DNA of 64,000 nt from a virus. Each line of letters starts with the position of its first letter. Within the stretch, counting starts at the first letter, position 1. The stretch spans positions 1-64,000 of the IMG/VR virus record IMGVR_UViG_3300023184_000086; one strand, 5' to 3'. This document shows, one piece after another, positions 38,477 to 48,238 of the stretch. The translations under genes and the position numbers were made by a program. The notes under the pieces were generated by a model, which saw nothing but the letters and a program-made list of their open reading frames with translations, was not told where the DNA came from and made no database searches.

Positions 38477-41400
38477 TTAATACCACATTTGACCACCTGA
38501 TGTTACTGCTGTAACAAATTGCGAATCACTTCCAGTTACACCAACAACGAAATTTTGAACACGTACAGTAATTAATCTAGGATCATTGGCAGGTGTAATT
38601 TCCTGTATAAATTGATAATTTCCAGGTTGATCCCAACTAGCAATCAATTGCGGATCACTATTTTTCAACATCATTTCGTGATCCGTAATATAAGTTGTAA
38701 TTTGAATGTTACTAGCAAGTACAGATAACGATTGTGATTCTTTAGTTGCTGTTAACTCCTGTACATTATATACCACAGGTACCTTAGTTGTAATACTTTG
38801 ATAGTTTAATCCTTGATATGGAGTTACAATATTATCAATTTGATTCACTAATACTCGATTTGAAGTAGTTGAAGCCACTAACAATATACTACTAGCAGTA
38901 TTAACAGTATTTGATACTAATGGCATAATATTTGGATATGAATAAGTAGATGCTGTAGTATTATATACTATCAATAAAGCACCCGATGCCCCATTTCCTG
39001 TGGTGGTATCAACTGATGATACCGCTGCACCAGCGCCACCACCACCATATAATCCACCGTTGCCACCAACTCCGGGTTTACCACCACCGTTAGAGATGAA
39101 TGTTGATCCAGCAGTTCCCGGTGAATTAACAGCACCAGCACTACCACTATTGCTTAAACCGTAGATATCTACACCACCACCACCGCTAGTAGATGTGGTA
39201 ACTGATGTTCCACCACCACCACCACTACCACTCGACCCTGGATATCCACTACCCAATGACGATCCAGGTGATCCAAGGCCACCTGAACTACCAACCCAAT
39301 TCCCGCCACCGCCACCGCCACCACCGTATGGACCGCCCGGTCCTCCATTCTGTTGAGGATTTACGGGCGAGGGGTTTAATGTAAGAACATCACTTGAGAA
39401 AAATGCATGTGCTGTATAAACAGTAGTTCCAGAAGTATATGAATATACAGTTCCTCCAGTGGCTTTTTGTAGTCCTGCATAACGTATAATAACAGCACCA
39501 CTACCACCACTACCACCGGGGTTAGTTAAGTTATAGTGTGAACTACCACCGCCACCACCACCAGTATTAGCACCAGCACTACCACCTGCTACGTTTGTTT
39601 GAGCAACCAAAGTACCTGCTATTGCATTGGATCCAGCATTTATACCCTGTGTATTACCATAACCACCTCCAGTACCGGAGACGCTGCCTCCATTAAGTGG
39701 AGCACCACCACCACCTCCGCCTGCACCGCCATTACCGGCAATATTGCTGTAGCCAGCACCACCACCACCACCTGCCCAGTAATATGTAGTTCCTAATAAA
39801 GAACTTGAAAAACCATCACCACCTTTGGCACCTGTACCTACTCCACTTGTACCGACTAAAACGGCGCCGCCACCTCCACCTGGATAATAACTACCACCTG
39901 AAGCACCACCTTGATTACCTTGACCTGTTATACCTAGTCCAAAAGTTACACTGGAAGATCCAGCAACCCCGCCACCTGATCCACCAAAAGCGGCTGGACT
40001 ATTATTATTAACATATTCTGAAGCCCCACCACCACCACCGACTACAGTATTATATGCATTAAATGGATTCCATAATAATGAGGTAGGACTTCCTGCTAAC
40101 AAACCATTTGCTACTAATGCAAAACTACTGGTACTATAATCTTTAGTATATGTACTACTTGAACATGCTAATAAAATTGTATTGGTAACAGTGGTTAATG
40201 GTATAGATGATGGAGTAAAAGTTCCTGTATATAATGCAGTGCCATTAGTAACTCTAACATTTGAAATATAACCCTGTGTGCTACCTGAGGCTTGGACTCC
40301 TAACGCTCCTATATAGAAAATAGCATTGTATCCAAGAGTAGTTACATTTGATGCTGTTGTAGCAGAGGCAATACCGTTTAAATAAACTGAAATAATACCA
40401 CTTCTACGAACTAATGCCACATGATTCCAAGTTTGAATTGCAGGGACTCTATCAGTTACAACAAGATTAGCAGTAGCATTATTTAAATAAATGTTAAAAC
40501 CTGTTCCTGGGTTAACATTTATTGCAAAATACGGACTTACGCCTTGAAGTATCATAGAAGCATCACCGGTTGCAAATCTATATAGCCAACCTTCAACAGT
40601 AAAATCTCCAGCCAATAAAAATGCCGCAGAAGCCGGCGTGCTTATTGATTGTGACCCTTGAAACATAACACTATATGAAACAGTATTAGCAGTACTAATA
40701 AGCATACTATCAGTACCATTAGTACCACGTATCTGACTAACACCTGCTGGTGCTCCACTACCTCCACTACCTACTGTTATAGCATATGTACCGGGGCTTA
40801 GATATTGATTACTAGTAGTTAGACCACCCGCGCCACCGCCGCCACCCATATCGGATCCACCACCGCCGCCACCGGCTACCAGCAAAACATCTACTAATGC
40901 TCCATAATTTGCTAAAGGTGCTGAAGACGATACCGGTGTACCAAAATTTATGTAGCCTGATGCTGTAAAAATATATGTTGTATAAGTACCGGATGATACA
41001 GAAAAATTAGCATTAGTAATAACAGACGCAGAAGTTGTTATAGTTCTTAGTAAGACTACTCCAGTGCCACCATTACCTCCAAGTAGACCAGCAGCATTAC
41101 CGCCACCACCGCCGCCGCCACCGGTATAGTTAATTCCACTAGTTCCACTACCCCCGGCGGCACCGGCACCGCCAGCACCTCCACCACCAACACCACCGAT
41201 AGCAGGAGTAGCACCTTGACTAGTACCACCGCCACCACCACCGCCAGCAAAGTATACAGCATTAGTAGCAGTTACATATTGTCCTATACCCAATGATATC
41301 GCAGTAGTTGTACTAATTAAAGTTGTAAAAGTTCCAGTACCACCTTTACCAGATACTGAGCCGGTTCCCGCTATACCAGCAGCACCGGCACCACCACCAC

Positions 41401-41803
41401 CCCCCGCAGGGTACGGACTTGTAACATTATTATTACCACCTGCATAACCTTCAACTGGGCTATATGATCCGATATTTCCAGAACCACCTGCAAAACTACT
41501 ACTTGATCCAGGACCACCTGCACCTGATCCACCAGACCCACCTGCTGCATTAAGAGATCCAGCACCACCACCCGAAGCAGATATTGTAGCAAATGTACTG
41601 GTAGAACCTGCAAAAGAAGAAACAGCAGTTGTGCCTGTACCGCCTTTTCCCACAGTAACATTATATGTTAAACCTTGTACTACGGTGGATAATGTACCTG
41701 AACGAACACCACCAGCACCACCGGGAGAACCGCCGTTGGCGCCGCCGGTGCCGCCACCGCCACCACCAACTATAAAATAATCAACATTTACATAATTAGG
41801 CAT
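38477..41803 (-). CDS. Gly-rich adhesin with one LamG-like domain
   Basis: The 1108-residue protein begins VNVDYFIVGGGGGGTGG and has Gly-rich blocks separated by short Thr/Ser strands, one LamG-like module (DFTVEGWLYRFATGD, WNHVALVRRSGIISVYLNG), and a compact C-terminal domain (VQNFVVGVTGSDSQFVTAV). It is closely allied to the adhesins at 32920-37995 and 41809-43626, suggesting gene duplication and domain exchange. It shares 83 identical bases with its neighbour. It is probably a receptor-binding fibre. Confidence 0.8.
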   Translation of the reverse strand: MPNYVNVDYFIVGGGGGGTGGANGGSPGGAGGVRSGTLSTVVQGLTYNVTVGKGGTGTTAVSSFAGSTSTFATISASGGGAGSLNAAGGSGGSGAGGPGSSSSFAGGSGNIGSYSPVEGYAGGNNNVTSPYPAGGGGGAGAAGIAGTGSVSGKGGTGTFTTLISTTTAISLGIGQYVTATNAVYFAGGGGGGGTSQGATPAIGGVGGGGAGGAGAAGGSGTSGINYTGGGGGGGGNAAGLLGGNGGTGVVLLRTITTSASVITNANFSVSSGTYTTYIFTASGYINFGTPVSSSAPLANYGALVDVLLVAGGGGGGSDMGGGGGAGGLTTSNQYLSPGTYAITVGSGGSGAPAGVSQIRGTNGTDSMLISTANTVSYSVMFQGSQSISTPASAAFLLAGDFTVEGWLYRFATGDASMILQGVSPYFAINVNPGTGFNIYLNNATANLVVTDRVPAIQTWNHVALVRRSGIISVYLNGIASATTASNVTTLGYNAIFYIGALGVQASGSTQGYISNVRVTNGTALYTGTFTPSSIPLTTVTNTILLACSSSTYTKDYSTSSFALVANGLLAGSPTSLLWNPFNAYNTVVGGGGGASEYVNNNSPAAFGGSGGGVAGSSSVTFGLGITGQGNQGGASGGSYYPGGGGGAVLVGTSGVGTGAKGGDGFSSSLLGTTYYWAGGGGGAGYSNIAGNGGAGGGGGGAPLNGGSVSGTGGGYGNTQGINAGSNAIAGTLVAQTNVAGGSAGANTGGGGGGSSHYNLTNPGGSGGSGAVIIRYAGLQKATGGTVYSYTSGTTVYTAHAFFSSDVLTLNPSPVNPQQNGGPGGPYGGGGGGGGNWVGSSGGLGSPGSSLGSGYPGSSGSGGGGGTSVTTSTSGGGGVDIYGLSNSGSAGAVNSPGTAGSTFISNGGGKPGVGGNGGLYGGGGAGAAVSSVDTTTGNGASGALLIVYNTTASTYSYPNIMPLVSNTVNTASSILLVASTTSNRVLVNQIDNIVTPYQGLNYQSITTKVPVVYNVQELTATKESQSLSVLASNIQITTYITDHEMMLKNSDPQLIASWDQPGNYQFIQEITPANDPRLITVRVQNFVVGVTGSDSQFVTAVTSGGQMWY
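41262..41344 (-). repeat. 83-bp exact repeat, copy 1
   Basis: These 83 bases are identical to 42149-42231, inside two adjacent fibre genes. They encode the shared peptide around TTLISTTTAISLGIGQYVTA in the minus-strand proteins. Surrounding sequence is diverged, so this looks like recent gene conversion or recombination. Confidence 0.9.
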
Positions 41804-41808
41804 AATTT

Positions 41809-43626
41809 TTAATTAAATATAATTGATCCGGTACTAGTGAAAACATATGTTCTAAACCCACCTGACACTATATATGTCGGATTCCCTAAGGGTGTTGTTG
41901 CAGCAGCCGCTGTATCAGCGTAACTAATAATAACGATTCCACCAGCACCAGCACCCCCGCCGCCACCACCACCAGCAGTGTATCCCCCGCCGCCACCTCC
42001 GCCACCTGTATAACCCTGAGCAGCAGTACCACGCACACCCTGTCCACCTGTTGCGTTACCTCCACCCCCTGGACCACCAACACCTGGTATTGTTCCATTA
42101 CTATATTGGTATGATGCACCTCCCCCGCCGCCAGCAAAATATATAGCGTTAGTAGCAGTTACATATTGTCCTATACCCAATGATATCGCAGTAGTTGTAC
42201 TAATTAAAGTTGTAAAAGTTCCAGTACCACCATTACCACCTCTAGTACTGGCTACAGCAGGTTGTCCGACACTAAAAGCCCCACCACCACCACCTGCAAC
42301 ATAACCATTTACGCCTAATCCAGCACCACCATTATTACCTTGACCAGCAGTACCACCAGCACCAGCATATGTGGTGTTAGTTTCACTTGAGCCGCCGCCG
42401 CCGCCCGAACCGCCTGATGTATTGGATCCGCCGGCATTTAGGTATGAACCACCACCACCCCCACCTAGTGCAGTTAAACCAAGCGCAGAAGAACTTTGTC
42501 CAGTTAATCCAATAGTAGAATCTGCTGCTGCTGATTGTGCTGCGCCTCCACCGACAGTAATAGTATATGTAGCTCCAGGAGTAATATTAGCAGTACCACT
42601 TAAAAGTCCGCCAGCACCGCCACCACCACCGAATGATGCGCCACCACTTCCACCTCCACCAACTATCAAGTAACTTGCTAGTCTTACCTTAAGAATTTTA
42701 AGAGTAAACGGTTTTGTTATAGTTTGAGTTCCATTTGTTGCAGAAATGTTAAAAGGCGTATATTCAGTATCTGCTAATAAATTTTGAAATGTCCATGATA
42801 TAGCACCTGTACTGGTATTAAAACTAGCACCGCTAGGTAATGAGCCGGAACTAATTGAATATGTAATGTTACCTCCAGCAGGATCATATGCTGATTGAGT
42901 AGTAACTATTCCGCTAGCATCTGTATATGATGCTGTACCAATACTATTTGATAGCCAATATATAGAATCCCCACCAGCACCACCTTGTGCAATAACTATG
43001 GGCACATTACTGCCCGGTAATAGCATATATGTACTGCTACCGTTAAGTCCAAAAGTTGACCCAGTTACACCGCCGCCACCTACCACAATGGTACAAGTTG
43101 TACCTGGTGTTACTGATATTGAATTTGAATAACTTATTAAGCCTCCGCCACCACCACTTCCACCTGTTGTTTTTTGTGAGCCGCCGCCGCCCCCACCAAC
43201 TCCTGCTACACTTATACTAGTAACACCCTCTGGAACTGTCCAACTATATGTTCCAGGTGTATTGAATAATTGACTACTAAAATTAGTAGCAGTTGCGGTC
43301 AATGATCCAAAATCTGTTCCAACTTGTTTATTAAAACTTGAATAACCACTAGCGGGTGGTGTACTGTAAAATGATAAAGGGGTATCTACAGGGTTAAACA
43401 GTTGTGTTCCGCCCATGTTATCAGCAATGGATCTAGTTACATTTAATTCTGCTGATATTTGAGTGCCGACTTGTTTTATTCCAACTGATTTATTATAAAC
43501 AGTAATTTGTGTATTACCAGGGGCAATATCTCCCACCAATCTATCAGAGGGATTAATACCAACTCTTGCAAAGATAGTTACTTGATTTTGTGTTACAAGA
43601 TCAATGGCACCTAAGTATGTTCCCAT
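41809..43626 (-). CDS. Gly-rich adhesin with Ig/cadherin-like middle
   Basis: The 605-residue protein has an N-terminal domain (IFARVGINPSDRLVGDIAPG), two long Gly-rich regions, and between them a beta-sandwich module of the putative-Ig type (YSISSGSLPSGASFNTSTGAISW, TPFNISATNGTQ). It shares the 83-bp block with the preceding adhesin. Its start overlaps the stop of the 721-aa gene by one base (TAATG). It is probably an outer fibre part. Confidence 0.78.
   Translation of the reverse strand: MGTYLGAIDLVTQNQVTIFARVGINPSDRLVGDIAPGNTQITVYNKSVGIKQVGTQISAELNVTRSIADNMGGTQLFNPVDTPLSFYSTPPASGYSSFNKQVGTDFGSLTATATNFSSQLFNTPGTYSWTVPEGVTSISVAGVGGGGGGSQKTTGGSGGGGGLISYSNSISVTPGTTCTIVVGGGGVTGSTFGLNGSSTYMLLPGSNVPIVIAQGGAGGDSIYWLSNSIGTASYTDASGIVTTQSAYDPAGGNITYSISSGSLPSGASFNTSTGAISWTFQNLLADTEYTPFNISATNGTQTITKPFTLKILKVRLASYLIVGGGGSGGASFGGGGGAGGLLSGTANITPGATYTITVGGGAAQSAAADSTIGLTGQSSSALGLTALGGGGGGSYLNAGGSNTSGGSGGGGGSSETNTTYAGAGGTAGQGNNGGAGLGVNGYVAGGGGGAFSVGQPAVASTRGGNGGTGTFTTLISTTTAISLGIGQYVTATNAIYFAGGGGGASYQYSNGTIPGVGGPGGGGNATGGQGVRGTAAQGYTGGGGGGGGYTAGGGGGGGAGAGGIVIISYADTAAAATTPLGNPTYIVSGGFRTYVFTSTGSIIFN
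42149..42231 (-). repeat. 83-bp exact repeat, copy 2
   Basis: This copy matches 41262-41344 without a mismatch and lies 887 bases away, in the neighbouring adhesin gene. Direct orientation in both genes would allow recombination that fuses or swaps adhesin ends. Confidence 0.9.
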
Positions 43627-45791
43627 TATGAAACTACAGCACTGGCAATGATATTGCTCACGCCGCCTCCGGTAATAGTAATAGGAACTACGGTATCGCC
43701 TGAAGCGGAAGTTGTTATAGTTTTAGTCAGGTTACTACCAGCAAATGTCATTGCGCCGCCATCAATAACCAATTTAACTGAAGTTGCAATCCTTGCCCCA
43801 CTATAACTAAATGCATTCACAGTCAAGTTTGAACTGACAGTTGTACCTGCAAAATTATAACTAGTTGCATCAGGAGTAACTACAATTGATATAGGTACGT
43901 TTAATGTTAATAAATGTACTCTACCCCAACCTAATCCAGTATCCTGTGCCCATATACGACCTAAATTATCTCGACCTACAGCATTAAATTGATATGGGAA
44001 GTTTCCGGTCTGTGTCCAACCGCTGCTAGAACTAAAAGTATATACATAGAAGTTAGCATGACAGAATATACCTAAAATAGTTCTATCATCGCTAAGCCAT
44101 ACTATATTTTTAGCAGTCGCCGGTACTTCAATTTTACCAGTGTATGTTAATGTCTTATATGTTGATGTATCAACACTATATGTAGGGAATGTACGCATTA
44201 ACGGATAATTATCAAACACGCCACCAGCACCATGCAATTGCATGAATATTAGATATCTAATACCACCAGACACAAATGTTTCATTATACCAAACACGTTG
44301 CATTCCGTATTGACTATCAAGTGAAGTACCACTGAAGGTATCATTAGTCCAATAAGAACTTTGACTATTTCCTGTAGGATATACTACTGTTATGTCAGTT
44401 AAACGAGTAAAGATATCATTACTCTGATTCCATCGATAATACAATGGATTATAAAATCCTTTATTATCTACAAATGGAATATAAAATCCCAGTGTAGTAG
44501 CGGTACTAGTATCTGTAAATGTTTTACTAGCAAACTTTGGAATATATCCACCAAAACTCGATGTTCTATCTCCTCCTGCATTAGTTCCTTGCCCTAAAGA
44601 AACAATTGTAGTACCTGTATAAGCAGGATATGATATAGAACCGATAGTAGTACCAGTAGAGAAATTAGCCGATATTTGAGTAATAGTCATCCCTACTGCT
44701 AATGTACCAGTAGTTGCACCAACCACGTTTAATACACTGCCCGATACTGTAGCGGTTCCAGAAAAAGTAGAAGTATAATTGGTAGCGGTAAACACAAACC
44801 ACCATGTAGATGTACTGAAGTTTAACGCAGCAGTACTAGTAGAAGTACTAAGATTATAAGTACCAACTCCACCAACGCCTGCTGCTGTTGGTTGAGAAGT
44901 AAAACTATTTAATGTTGAGTATGTATTATTTGTATCAAAATATTTGTAAAAATAAGAAACACCGTCATATTGTACAGACTGGTGTAATTGAATTGTAAAA
45001 TTATCTAATTTACTAACACCCACTAATTGATTAGAATAATTTCTACTAACACCCACTGCTTGTCTATTTGCTGATGCGGTAAATATAGGAGCAAATGCAG
45101 CACCAACAATGGCAGTAGGAGTCCAACCATAACTAGAGGTATATTGGTCATTGTTACCCCAGTAGTCATGTGCAATCCATACTAGGTTATTAGTTGCTGG
45201 ATTTCTATATACAGGAAATCCGCCACACCCAGTACCACCTGCAACGTTTGATCCAAAATTACCACCTGACGAGTAAATGCCAGTTAGATATCCAGATGAA
45301 TATAAATCCTTGCTGCTGGTATTTAATTTTGTCCAAGTTACCGGGAAACAGGCGTTATATATAGTTTGAGTAGCACCTGTAGGGTTTGCATAGTTATAAT
45401 TTGATATTACAAGATTGTTAGTGCCATCTGTAAAATATTTTACAGGAAATGGTTTATTAACGCCATCCATGACAACAAATGGTGCGAAATCTAAATTATT
45501 GGCCTGAGTGTTAACTGTATTAAATGTACTATGTCTTACATGAGTAGTTTCGCCATTTAACTGCAAAATACCACCAATTCTGTATTGGTCAGGTAAACCA
45601 GAATATCCAAAAGTATTACCAGTACCTATAGTACCAGCGGTAGAATAAATCATTCCGATATCATGCAATGGTGCTAAAGTAGTCTTAGTATATGCATCAT
45701 ACTGAAAATAAAGATAATCAGATCCTGGAACAGGATCTTCAAATACAGAATTTACATTTATTGGATTTCTAATTGTTTTAATTACAGCCAT
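43626..45791 (-). CDS. Fibre protein, paralogue 1 of 3
   Basis: The 721-residue protein begins MAVIKTIRNPINVNSVFEDP and has signature blocks ETTHVRHSTFNTVNTQANNL, FTDGTNNLVISNYNY, RYLIFMQLHGAGGVFDN, KNIVWLSDDRTILGIFCHAN and YQFNAVGRDNLGRIWAQDTG. Alternating W/Y/N-rich strands suggest a beta-propeller or repeated beta-sheet. It belongs to a set of three tandem paralogues (with 46079-48211 and 48237-50264). The C-terminal Ig-like part (ISIVVTPDATSYNFAGTTVS) is shared. It is a likely structural or receptor-binding fibre component. Confidence 0.75.
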   Translation of the reverse strand: MAVIKTIRNPINVNSVFEDPVPGSDYLYFQYDAYTKTTLAPLHDIGMIYSTAGTIGTGNTFGYSGLPDQYRIGGILQLNGETTHVRHSTFNTVNTQANNLDFAPFVVMDGVNKPFPVKYFTDGTNNLVISNYNYANPTGATQTIYNACFPVTWTKLNTSSKDLYSSGYLTGIYSSGGNFGSNVAGGTGCGGFPVYRNPATNNLVWIAHDYWGNNDQYTSSYGWTPTAIVGAAFAPIFTASANRQAVGVSRNYSNQLVGVSKLDNFTIQLHQSVQYDGVSYFYKYFDTNNTYSTLNSFTSQPTAAGVGGVGTYNLSTSTSTAALNFSTSTWWFVFTATNYTSTFSGTATVSGSVLNVVGATTGTLAVGMTITQISANFSTGTTIGSISYPAYTGTTIVSLGQGTNAGGDRTSSFGGYIPKFASKTFTDTSTATTLGFYIPFVDNKGFYNPLYYRWNQSNDIFTRLTDITVVYPTGNSQSSYWTNDTFSGTSLDSQYGMQRVWYNETFVSGGIRYLIFMQLHGAGGVFDNYPLMRTFPTYSVDTSTYKTLTYTGKIEVPATAKNIVWLSDDRTILGIFCHANFYVYTFSSSSGWTQTGNFPYQFNAVGRDNLGRIWAQDTGLGWGRVHLLTLNVPISIVVTPDATSYNFAGTTVSSNLTVNAFSYSGARIATSVKLVIDGGAMTFAGSNLTKTITTSASGDTVVPITITGGGVSNIIASAVVS

Positions 45792-45808
45792 TTTAAGTAT
45801 CTCTTAGT

Positions 45809-46063
45809 TTATGATAAGAATGAGTCTTTAACTGATTCTAACCAAGCGGCAGCATCTTCTTCAGTAGTGAAATTTTCTCTGCTACCGTCGGGGTGGCATT
45901 TCCAAGGTTGTTGCATTATTAATACTTCAATCTCTTGCTCGGCTTCATCAGTTCTAACCTCACTGATGTTTAATACTGTTCCATTAAGTCTGGACACATA
46001 TTTTTTTATATGTACTTGATTTAAAGCATCAACATGTATAACTTTTTCAGTTGTAAACGCCAT
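45809..46063 (-). CDS. Small hypothetical protein between fibre paralogues
   Basis: The 84-residue protein reads MAFTTEKVIHVDALNQVHIK, then NGTVLNISEVRTDEAEQEIE and a helical end DAAAWLESVKDSFLS. No family is recognised. It sits between the first and second fibre paralogues, with gaps of 15-17 bases, and may be an assembly or capping factor for one of them. Confidence 0.6.
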   Translation of the reverse strand: MAFTTEKVIHVDALNQVHIKKYVSRLNGTVLNISEVRTDEAEQEIEVLIMQQPWKCHPDGSRENFTTEEDAAAWLESVKDSFLS

Positions 46064-46078
46064 TTTTATTATATCCTT

Positions 46079-48211
46079 TTATATTGTTATTGTGGTTGTA
46101 ATATTGCTATAACCATTAGTGATCACAGTTCCATATGCTACTGTACTAGTCGAATTACTAGTAACTACAGTTAGCGAATTAAAATAGTTTGTACTTCCAC
46201 TACTTGTTGTTAATTTTAGAGAATTTCCTACTACAGACAGATTAATAGTTGCAGTCATTCTGCTACCGGTTAAATCGTATGCATCAACTAAGAAAGATGT
46301 AGGAATTGCGGTACCAGCATAATTGTATGAACTTGCTGTTGATACTACAGAAACAGTTGCCGGTACCCCGGACAATAGATGCAATCTACCATAACCTGTA
46401 AATCCAGCATCGTGTGCCCATACTCTACCTAAATTATCTCTACCTACAGCATTGTATTGATATGGGAATGTTGCTGTATTAGTCCAACCAGTGGATGTAT
46501 TAAAAGTATATATATATGTTGCGCTATGACAAATTACTGATAATAATGTACGATCATCAGTTAGCCAACATATATTTTTAGGTGTCTGAGGAATAATAAG
46601 ATTGCTATGGAAAAATAATTGTCTATAACTGGACGTATTAATAGTATACGTCATAAACGTTCTTTGTTTTTCGTTTGAATCAGCAACACCACCAGCACCA
46701 TGCAATTGCATAAATGTTAGATATCTTTTATTATCACTACCTACGAATGTTTCATTATACCAAGCACGTTGCATTCCATATTGAGTATCAACTGATGTAG
46801 CACTATAGGTATCATGTAACCAATAAGTTGCAAGATTTGTAGTAGTATTTGTTGCAGTATAATACATTCCTATGTCTGTATAACGTGCAATAAAATCTCT
46901 AGTTTTATCCCAATTAAAATACATAGGGTGATATCTACCAGCCGCATCAACGTATGGAACATAGAATCCCACTGAATTGGTAACTGTGGTACTGATAGTA
47001 TCTGTAAATAGTTTACTGGCAAACTTCGGAATATACCCACCATAGTTTGTTGTTCTATCACCTGTTATAATTGTACTTGTAGTAAATGACAATACTGTAG
47101 TACCAGTGATTATTCCAGTTCCGGACAATGTTTGTCCCACAGCAATTAATCCAGAGGAAGTACTAGTAACGGTAAGAAAGTTACCATTAATAAAACCAGT
47201 CACACTGGCTGCACCTACACCTGTACCGGTAATTGTTGTGCTAGCCACAGATCCTTGGTATCTACTAACTACATAAGTACCAATACCACCTGTACCTGAC
47301 GGATATGGTTGAGTAGTATAACTGTTTAATGTTGAGTATGTATTATTACTGTCATTATATTTGTAAAAGTAATGATAGTAATCATACTGTACAGAAGTAT
47401 TCAATTGTAGGGTAAAGTTATCTAATACACTGGGCCCCATGAATTGCCCAGTATAATTTCTATTAACACCTACTGCTTGTCTTGAATAACTAGCGGCAAA
47501 AATAGGAGTTGTTGCGGCACCGAGAATGGCAGTCGGAGTCCAAGCATAGTTAGAAGTATATTGGTTATTGTCACCCCAGTAGTCATGTGCAATCCATACT
47601 AGGTTATTAGTTGCCGGATTTCTATATATAGGATATCCGCCGCACCCAGTACCACCTGCAACGGTTGATCCAAAATTACCACCACTACTGGCAATCCAAG
47701 TTAGATATCCAGAATTTGCTAGATCAGATGGGGTAGTATTTAATTTTGCCCAAGTTACTGGGTAGCAATTGTTATATATAGTTTGAGTACCTGGAGTTGG
47801 ATCTATGTAATTATAATTTGCCACTACAAGATTGTTAGTACCATCTGTGAAATACTTCATCGGTGTTGGTTTATAATTTGTATCCATAGATACAAATGGT
47901 GCAAAATCTAAATTGTTTTGATGGTTATTAACTGTATTGAATAAAGAGTGACGTACATGAGTTGTTTCACCTGCAAGCATTAATATCCCACTCATTCTAT
48001 AAGAAGTTATTAGGGGATTAGAATAGCCAAAACCATTACTGGTACTTATAGTACCATTAGTAGAAAGAACAAGTCCTCCATTAAATATAGGATTCAATGT
48101 AGTTTTACTATATTGATCATGCTGTATATATATGTAATCCGATCCAGGCTGCGGATCTTCAAACATAGATGCTACATTTACTGGATTCCTAATAGTTTTA
48201 ATTATAGCCAT
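46079..48211 (-). CDS. Fibre protein, paralogue 2 of 3
   Basis: The 710-residue protein begins MAIIKTIRNPVNVASMFEDP and carries the same blocks as its neighbours: ETTHVRHSLFNTVNNHQNNL, FTDGTNNLVVANYNY, RYLTFMQLHGAGGVADS, KNICWLTDDRTLLSVICHS and YQYNAVGRDNLGRVWAHDAG. It is nearest to paralogue 1 in sequence. A GATAAATA late variant lies just upstream of its start, overlapping the stop of paralogue 3. The ends and several loops differ between copies, as expected for diversified receptor binding. Confidence 0.75.
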   Translation of the reverse strand: MAIIKTIRNPVNVASMFEDPQPGSDYIYIQHDQYSKTTLNPIFNGGLVLSTNGTISTSNGFGYSNPLITSYRMSGILMLAGETTHVRHSLFNTVNNHQNNLDFAPFVSMDTNYKPTPMKYFTDGTNNLVVANYNYIDPTPGTQTIYNNCYPVTWAKLNTTPSDLANSGYLTWIASSGGNFGSTVAGGTGCGGYPIYRNPATNNLVWIAHDYWGDNNQYTSNYAWTPTAILGAATTPIFAASYSRQAVGVNRNYTGQFMGPSVLDNFTLQLNTSVQYDYYHYFYKYNDSNNTYSTLNSYTTQPYPSGTGGIGTYVVSRYQGSVASTTITGTGVGAASVTGFINGNFLTVTSTSSGLIAVGQTLSGTGIITGTTVLSFTTSTIITGDRTTNYGGYIPKFASKLFTDTISTTVTNSVGFYVPYVDAAGRYHPMYFNWDKTRDFIARYTDIGMYYTATNTTTNLATYWLHDTYSATSVDTQYGMQRAWYNETFVGSDNKRYLTFMQLHGAGGVADSNEKQRTFMTYTINTSSYRQLFFHSNLIIPQTPKNICWLTDDRTLLSVICHSATYIYTFNTSTGWTNTATFPYQYNAVGRDNLGRVWAHDAGFTGYGRLHLLSGVPATVSVVSTASSYNYAGTAIPTSFLVDAYDLTGSRMTATINLSVVGNSLKLTTSSGSTNYFNSLTVVTSNSTSTVAYGTVITNGYSNITTTITI

Positions 48212-48230
48212 TTATTTTATCTCTTTTCCA

Positions 48231-48238
48231 TATTTATC
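48231..48238 (-). promoter_or_regulatory. Putative late promoter (GATAAATA)
   Basis: A one-base variant of the late octamer lies 19 bases before the second fibre paralogue's ATG and overlaps the stop codon of the third paralogue. Confidence 0.5.
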
